Assembly: GCA_028284395.1 (NCBI GenBank)
Contig: JANQRV010000302.1
Span: forward strand, 1-37,288
Direction of reading: 5' to 3'
Source: Saprospiraceae bacterium
Lineage (GTDB): Bacteria; Bacteroidota; Bacteroidia; Chitinophagales; Saprospiraceae
Length of the DNA stretch: 37,288 nucleotides
The notes below the pieces were generated by a model. That model saw only the letters and a list, made by a program, of their open reading frames with translations, was not told where the DNA came from and ran no database searches. Both the position numbers and the translations under genes were made by a program. Of this stretch, positions 32,627 through 37,288 are shown in pieces. Position 1 is the first letter of the stretch; each line of letters begins with the position of its first letter.

Positions 32627-35089
32627 ATGAAAGGTTTTAGCCTCAAATGGATGCTACCTCTATGGCTCCTTTTAACGTTTCAGAACCTGGGAATATCCTC
32701 TAGTCACCGTGAAGCGCCGTTGATCGCAAACGATCCGCTGGCAGACAACGTGGATGTATATGCGTTCCGCAGTCCGGATAATCCCAATACGATCACTTTA
32801 ATTGCAACCTACGTCCCATTGCAGCTGCCTCACGGTGGCCCGAACTATTACAGTTTTGGAGAAAACATCCGCTACGAGATTCACGTCGATAACGATGCTT
32901 CCAAAAAAGGGGATGAGGTACTCTATCGTTTCACCTTCCGGCAAAAGAATGAGGATCCGACCACCTTTTTCAATATCAGGCTCGGTCAACAGAATCTTCG
33001 AATGACTTACAAGTTGCAAAAAAGTACGGACGGTGGGCGCACCTTCAAAACAATCGTTCATGAAGGCATTGTACCTCCGACCAATATTGGCCCCAGATCA
33101 ATAGAATCTCCCGTTGGTTTGGCTTCTACTTACGAAGACTTGATCACCGGTGCCATTACCACGGCTTCCACTGGCGAAACAGTTTATGCCGGACCAGCTG
33201 ACGATCCATTTTTTGTAGACTTGGGCGGAATTTTTGATCTGGGCGATGCACCTCGCCAAAATGGTGCAGCAAGAGACGGAATCGCCTGTTTTAATGTCAG
33301 CGCATTAGTCATCCAAGTACCTATTGCCGATTTATTGAAAGAAGGAGCCGCTCCGGAACCGACCACCATTCTTGATCCGGATTATGTGATTGGTGTATGG
33401 GCTTCTGCCAGTCGGCGCAACATTCGTACCTTCTATCGTGCCAATGAAATCCACCGTGGTCATTGGGTACAGGTGTCTCGTCTGGGCATGCCGCTTACAA
33501 ATGAAGCAGTCATCCCAATCGGATCAAAAGACTACTGGAATTCAATTACTCCCTATCGCGAAATCATCGATCAGCGCTTGGATCCCTTCTTTTATAATCC
33601 GGAATTGGCCTTGTACATGGACGACGATCAGTTTGGAGGAGCAGTACCTTCTTTCGCCCCACTACGAATTCAACGCAACTCCCTGGGAGCATTTGATTTT
33701 GGTAATGGACAAGACGGTTTATTTCCGTTGAAAGGGAGTGATGCCGTTGCCGGCACAGCACTTGATGACAATGTCTTTGGCGGATTACTATTACCTGGGC
33801 CCGGAAAACCCAGATCAGTCGACCTTTGGCCCATCTTCCACACGGGTGTCCCCAATGTCATTCCCTACCAGTTGGCAACTGGGAAAGAAGGCAATCCATT
33901 GGCTACAGGAAAGCCATTCATCCACAATTTCTTGCCGAATGGTGGAGATATGCTTCGCTTGAATATGGCCGTTCCCCCTACTCCCAGAGACGATCCCAAT
34001 TTTAGTTCGTTGGGATTGGTCCAGGCAGCTGTATTGGGCTTGGTTGACCCAAACTATAATACGACCAGTGACTTACAATTTATTCCCAATATGGACGGTT
34101 TCCCCAATGGAAGAAGGTTGGAAGACGACGTTACCCGAATTGAATTGCAGGCAGTAGGCGGTGTTGTTCTGGCCGCGGTAGGACTTTGGTACGACGATTT
34201 TGACCCGGCCACCGGCAACCCGGTAACACCACAGTTATTGGGTGTGCTCGGCTATACTACAGGAGTCGAAAGCAATGATGCTGCTTTTAAACCTGCCTTC
34301 CCCTACCTCGCATCTCCTTGGAGTGGAAGTGGTGATTGCTTCATCAACCTCGGAAATGCTTCCGATGTCGCTATGAATGATGAAGCGATCGACTTACAAT
34401 TATCGGTTTCTACGAGCTCTGCTTCCGTCGAGCAATTTGGGACCTTTAGCTACATCGTCGAACTGAACAACGCTGGAGACATTCCAGCTACTGGAGTGTC
34501 TGTCTCCATACCTATACCGGAAGGGCTCACCCTATTGACGCCAAATACCGAATTCGGAGCGTACAATCGCGATTTCCGTCGCTGGGACATCGGCGTACTC
34601 GAAGCTGGTCAAACCGGCACCATCGAATTGGAGGTGTTTGCTCAAGCAAGCAGTACCAATATCAGTAATTTTATCCAGGTAGCAACGGCAATGGAGAGAG
34701 ATCCCGATTCCAAACCCGGTAATGATCTGAATGCAATTGCGGATGAAGACGATGAAGCTTCGGTGGTCGTGGAAATTACCGAGCCGGCATTGATTCAAGG
34801 AGACCTGGCACCAACCAACAACACCGTCCAATTCAGTAAGATCTATCCCGTACCGGCGAAGAATCGCCTCAATGTCGATCTAAGTAGTACAGGAGATCGC
34901 GAAGATGAAATCCTAATCATCGATAACAATGGGAGTATTCTACGCAAACAGGCGGTAGCACTAAACAAAGGGACTAATAATTTTGAATTGGACATCCATG
35001 ATTTACCGACCGGAATTTACTACGTATCCATCCCGGGATCGGAAGATGAAGAAATGAAAAGAAAATTTGTAGTCGTCAAAGACAATTGA
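32627..35089 (+). CDS. DUF4331 surface protein with DUF11-like and T9SS domains
   Basis: 820 residues. Signal peptide about 1-24, immediately followed by the DUF4331 signature SSHREAPLI (25-33) and NVDVYAF (41-47); this domain fills about 25-580. A DUF11/CARDB-type beta-sandwich (about 583-685, DLQLSVSTSSASVEQFGTFSYIVELNNAGDIPATGVSV) comes next. A type A T9SS sorting domain ends the protein (about 740-820, FSKIYPVPAKNRLNVDLSS and LPTGIYYVSIPG). It is therefore secreted to or through the outer membrane. DUF4331 function is not known. Length exceeds DUF4331-only homologues because of the added domains. A strong terminator follows. Confidence 0.88.
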   Translation: MKGFSLKWMLPLWLLLTFQNLGISSSHREAPLIANDPLADNVDVYAFRSPDNPNTITLIATYVPLQLPHGGPNYYSFGENIRYEIHVDNDASKKGDEVLYRFTFRQKNEDPTTFFNIRLGQQNLRMTYKLQKSTDGGRTFKTIVHEGIVPPTNIGPRSIESPVGLASTYEDLITGAITTASTGETVYAGPADDPFFVDLGGIFDLGDAPRQNGAARDGIACFNVSALVIQVPIADLLKEGAAPEPTTILDPDYVIGVWASASRRNIRTFYRANEIHRGHWVQVSRLGMPLTNEAVIPIGSKDYWNSITPYREIIDQRLDPFFYNPELALYMDDDQFGGAVPSFAPLRIQRNSLGAFDFGNGQDGLFPLKGSDAVAGTALDDNVFGGLLLPGPGKPRSVDLWPIFHTGVPNVIPYQLATGKEGNPLATGKPFIHNFLPNGGDMLRLNMAVPPTPRDDPNFSSLGLVQAAVLGLVDPNYNTTSDLQFIPNMDGFPNGRRLEDDVTRIELQAVGGVVLAAVGLWYDDFDPATGNPVTPQLLGVLGYTTGVESNDAAFKPAFPYLASPWSGSGDCFINLGNASDVAMNDEAIDLQLSVSTSSASVEQFGTFSYIVELNNAGDIPATGVSVSIPIPEGLTLLTPNTEFGAYNRDFRRWDIGVLEAGQTGTIELEVFAQASSTNISNFIQVATAMERDPDSKPGNDLNAIADEDDEASVVVEITEPALIQGDLAPTNNTVQFSKIYPVPAKNRLNVDLSSTGDREDEILIIDNNGSILRKQAVALNKGTNNFELDIHDLPTGIYYVSIPGSEDEEMKRKFVVVKDN

Positions 35090-35168
35090 TGGTCCCTAAG
35101 AGTATGATTAAATCGAGTTAAAAAGGACGGATTTAGTATTGGTTAGCGGGAATTTTAAACATACTCCC

Positions 35169-35207
35169 AGATGCCGGGCTCCGCAAGGTAGACCCGGCAT
35201 CTATTTT
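35169..35207 (+). terminator. Intrinsic terminator of the DUF4331 operon
   Basis: Perfect 10-bp stem AGATGCCGGG (35169-35178)/CCCGGCATCT (35193-35202), 14-nt loop, then ATTTTGTTT. It is 79 nt after the DUF4331 stop and overlaps the last bases of the converging kptA gene by 2 nt. Confidence 0.85.
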
Positions 35208-35755
35208 GTTTCTATGTGCAGATACCTCACCGGAACGTGATCCGTAAGCCAAACACCGTTATCCGATTCAAAAAACTCATGGCCATCACGGTGCATTTCC
35301 CCCGCCAGCACTGTTAAGACAATCGGTTTGCCGTGCCTTTTCCCGACCTGGATCGCTGTCGCTCTGTCTGGACTCAGATGCACATGATGTCGACTTCTTT
35401 TCTCCAGACCGGATTCCATAATGCTTTCGAGAAATCGCTGGGCCGTACCGTGAAACAAAGTCTCCGGAGGATCTTTTGTTGCATAACCAAGGTCGATTTT
35501 TAAAGAATGTCCCTGATTTGCCCGAATCCGGGTGCCGTCCTCGTTAAAGGCAAATCTGGTCTTGTTATTGTTTTCGACAACATGGGTTAGGGTGGCCAGA
35601 TCAATCTGCTTGCCAAAGTCATTCATTTTGCGCAGGAGCGTCTCTACCGCTACCCATCCATTAGCCTCTAATTCAAGACCAATGGTCTCCGGTTTATGCC
35701 GTAAAACTAAACTGAGAAATTTACTGATTTGGGTTACTGTTTTTTTGTTTGTCAT
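35201..35755 (-). CDS. kptA: RNA 2'-phosphotransferase (KptA/Tpt1)
   Basis: 184 residues from the ATG at 35755; an upstream ATG at 35839 would add 28 residues, EATETK-like hexapeptide repeats included. The enzyme removes an internal RNA 2'-phosphate using NAD+, giving ADP-ribose 1'',2''-cyclic phosphate. An N-terminal winged-helix lobe contains ISKFLSLVLRHKPE (10-23) with Arg19-His20; the NAD-binding lobe has IRANQGHS (77-84, Arg78), LFHGT (100-104), HVHLSPDRATA (124-134, Arg131). The full Arg-His-Arg-Arg set is present, so it should be active. Bacteria lack the yeast tRNA-splicing pathway that makes the substrate; the natural target is unknown. Confidence 0.93.
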   Translation of the reverse strand: MTNKKTVTQISKFLSLVLRHKPETIGLELEANGWVAVETLLRKMNDFGKQIDLATLTHVVENNNKTRFAFNEDGTRIRANQGHSLKIDLGYATKDPPETLFHGTAQRFLESIMESGLEKRSRHHVHLSPDRATAIQVGKRHGKPIVLTVLAGEMHRDGHEFFESDNGVWLTDHVPVRYLHIETK

Positions 35756-35797
35756 TGTTTCTTTGGTTTTTGTTGCCTCTTTGGTTTCTGTTGCTTC
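35744..35797 (-). repeat. Three 18-bp tandem repeats over the kptA start
   Basis: Units 35744-35761, 35762-35779 and 35780-35797 on the plus strand (TTTGTTTGTCATTGTTTC, TTTGGTTTTTGTTGCCTC, TTTGGTTTCTGTTGCTTC). In the kptA frame they encode EATETK, EATKTK and ETMTNK; the probable start Met is in the last unit. Units 2 and 3 differ at only two of 18 positions. Confidence 0.8.
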
Positions 35798-35964
35798 TCG
35801 TTGATGAGTGGTTATTGTCAATTTAGATCGGTCATTCATCCGTTATGGAAAAGATGGGATCGAATACAGAATCGGAAATTGATACGCGACAGGAAAACTT
35901 CAGGAGGGCTTTTTACTGTATGATATACCATAACATTTCCGCTCAAACAAAAGTTCCGCGCCCC

Positions 35965-35986
35965 GCTTTAGTCCGGCTTACAAAGC
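35965..35986. repeat. GCTTTAG-GCTTACAAAGC element, copy 2
   Basis: GCTTTAGTCCGG then CTTACAAAGC, nearly the same as 31027-31049. Here the dyad extends: CTTTAGT (35966-35972) can also pair with ACTAAAG (35992-35998) around the GCTT-ACA-AAGC core, giving a long imperfect hairpin. Located between divergent kptA and the susC-type gene. Confidence 0.5.
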
Positions 35987-36030
35987 TGACTACTAAAGTG
36001 TTAAATTCCTTACTGAGGTAAGTTTTTTAA

Positions 36031-36038
36031 TACCTTTG
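36031..36038 (+). promoter_or_regulatory. -7 promoter element of the SusC-type gene
   Basis: TACCTTTG, perfect TAnnTTTG, 35 nt before the ATG. A small CTTAC-TGAG-GTAAG dyad (36009-36022) lies where a regulator or the -33 contact would be. Confidence 0.55.
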
Positions 36039-36073
36039 GAAGACAAATTGAGTTGTAAACAAAATTTTATTTG

Positions 36074-37288
36074 ATGAAAAAATGCTCACTAGTACTGCTA
36101 GGTTTATTCCTAGCACTGGCCAATCTAAGCCATATTTCCGCCCAGGAAATGCTTTCTGGAAAAATCACAGACGCAGAAGGCGAAGCGCTGATCGGGGCCT
36201 CTATCCTCGTAAAGGGGACTACTACTGGTACCGTGACCGACATTGATGGTAACTTCTCCCTGGAAAGCCCCGAAGCAGGTTCGGTTTTAGAGATATCTTA
36301 CACCGGTTTTGAAACACAGCTGCTCGAACTTACCGGAGCTGAAGAAAACTTGGAGATCATTTTGGAATCGGGTACCAGCACGCTCGACGAAGTGGTCATT
36401 ACCGGATTAGCTTCCAGTGTCAAAAGAGCCAACCTGGCCAACGCGGTGGCTTCCATTAGTTCGGCTGAACTGACTGGGGTTGTCCCCCAAAATACGATTG
36501 ATGGAGCCCTTTATGGAAAATTCACCGGAGCGGAGATCCGCGCCAACTCGGGAGCACCGGGAGGTGGCTTTTCAATCCGATTGAGGGGTGTGACATCGGT
36601 ATTTCTAAACCAACAACCACAATACATCATCGATGGTGTTTATGTCGATAATTCAACCATCTCACTCGGCACAGATATTGTAACCGCAGCTGCCGGCGGC
36701 GGGAACACTGCAACCAACCAAGACGATGCTTCCAACCGCATCGCTGATTTGTTTCCGGAAGATATTGAAAGCATAGAGATACTCAAAGGAGCTTCAGCAG
36801 CAGCCATCTACGGTGTTGGTGGTGCTGGAGGGGTCGTTGTTATCAAGACAAAATCAGGCAAATACAACCAAGATACCCGGGTTAATTTTTCTCAAACTCT
36901 TGGAATTAGTACGCCAACTCGCTTACTGGGCACCAGAGGATGGGACAGAGCAAAGGTGGAATCCGTATTTGGGGCTGGCGATGCGGCGCTATTTGATCAA
37001 AACGGTGAAATTGATTACGAAAAAAAGGTTTTTGACAATCAACCAATACAGGCGATCTCCGCTCTCAGTGTCAGCGGCGGTAGCGACAAAACAAAATTTT
37101 ATGTAAGCGGTACCTACCGCGACCAGGGAGGAATTGTTGACAATACCGGTTATCAGAAATACTCCCTGCGTGCCAATGTGGGCCACAAACTCACGGACCG
37201 CCTCACGCTGAACCTTTCTACACAGTACATCTATGCCGATTCTGACCGTGGATTATTCAATAACTCTAATGCCAATACCACAGTGGGA
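36074..37288 (+). CDS. SusC/RagA-type TonB-dependent outer-membrane receptor (partial, 3' end missing)
   Basis: First 405 codons; the frame runs open off the window. Signal peptide about 1-24 (ends HISAQ). A carboxypeptidase-D regulatory-like beta domain follows (about 26-105: SGKITDAEGEALIGASILVKGTTTGTVTDIDGNFSL). The plug domain begins with a TonB-box-like DEVVITG and has the SusC signatures IRLRGVTSV, PQYIIDGVYVDN, IESIEILKGASAAAIYG and GGVVVIKTKSG. Barrel strands start near 285 (VNFSQTLGIS). It imports oligosaccharides or peptides with a SusD lipoprotein presumably encoded beyond the window. Confidence 0.93.
   Translation, partial: MKKCSLVLLGLFLALANLSHISAQEMLSGKITDAEGEALIGASILVKGTTTGTVTDIDGNFSLESPEAGSVLEISYTGFETQLLELTGAEENLEIILESGTSTLDEVVITGLASSVKRANLANAVASISSAELTGVVPQNTIDGALYGKFTGAEIRANSGAPGGGFSIRLRGVTSVFLNQQPQYIIDGVYVDNSTISLGTDIVTAAAGGGNTATNQDDASNRIADLFPEDIESIEILKGASAAAIYGVGGAGGVVVIKTKSGKYNQDTRVNFSQTLGISTPTRLLGTRGWDRAKVESVFGAGDAALFDQNGEIDYEKKVFDNQPIQAISALSVSGGSDKTKFYVSGTYRDQGGIVDNTGYQKYSLRANVGHKLTDRLTLNLSTQYIYADSDRGLFNNSNANTTVG

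Noticed and set aside
36813..37106. 97-codon frame inside the SusC-type gene
   Set aside because: Alternative frame of the clear TonB-dependent receptor that continues off the window.
1..37288. CRISPR arrays, tRNA/rRNA genes, prophage or insertion sequences
   Set aside because: No spaced direct repeats, cloverleaf-type sequence, transposase or integrase motif was seen in any spacer.

Overview
The window is an ordinary chromosomal stretch of a Bacteroidota member, most likely a Saprospiria/Lewinella-type environmental bacterium (the rank below phylum is inference). The evidence is secreted proteins with C-terminal type IX secretion (T9SS) sorting domains, a SusC/RagA TonB-dependent receptor, a Bacteroidota-style Mrp ATPase without the CxxC pair, reg_prop/Y_Y_Y sensor kinases with LytTR regulators, and repeated phylum-type promoter motifs (TTTG, about 20 nt, TAnnTTTG). 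I see no tRNA, rRNA, CRISPR array, prophage or insertion sequence.

Layout. 1-167: a strongly structured non-coding segment cut by the window edge. 168-2168 (-): an unusual in-frame fusion of RibF (FMN/FAD synthesis) with a family 2 glycosyltransferase, divergent from an iron-sulfur and pyrimidine operon, mrp-nfu-pyrF (2308-4566). 4587-5981 (-): DnaQ-type exonuclease plus GIY-YIG nuclease. 6036-7280 (+): NamZ-type muramidase, convergent and overlapping by 4 nt with a large TPR protein (7277-9619). 10043-11141: bacillithiol-type thioredoxin-like YtxJ and an arsenosugar-type glycosyltransferase. 11591-12755: two conserved unknowns. 12809-15377 (+): secreted ExeM-like nuclease with a T9SS tail and a SYLF-domain protein. 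15461-17364 (-): GDYXXLXY plus DUF2157 membrane pair. 17462: NTF2-like secreted protein. 17982-21090 (-): sialate O-acetylesterase followed by three small membrane or unknown proteins. 21261: tiny secreted peptide.

21680-25459 (-) is a LytTR response regulator and a 1005-residue reg_prop histidine kinase. 25671-27152 (-) is an unrecognised secreted protein with a clear terminator. 27598-29594 (-) is an OmpR-type regulator and sensor kinase. 29648-32554 holds an ECF sigma factor and its RskA-like anti-sigma factor, divergent from a TPR lipoprotein and a DUF4331/T9SS surface protein (to 35089); this looks like a cell-envelope signalling locus. The window ends with an RNA 2'-phosphotransferase (KptA/Tpt1, -) and the first 405 codons of a SusC-type receptor (+).

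The best leads for something new are the RibF-glycosyltransferase fusion, the sigma/anti-sigma/TPR/DUF4331 module, three 18-bp repeat units over the kptA start, the dispersed GCTTACAAAGC element (two copies), and the two-hairpin leader at 11195-11252. No wholly novel defence or mobile system is evident. Functional assignments rest on motifs read by eye; no database search was possible.
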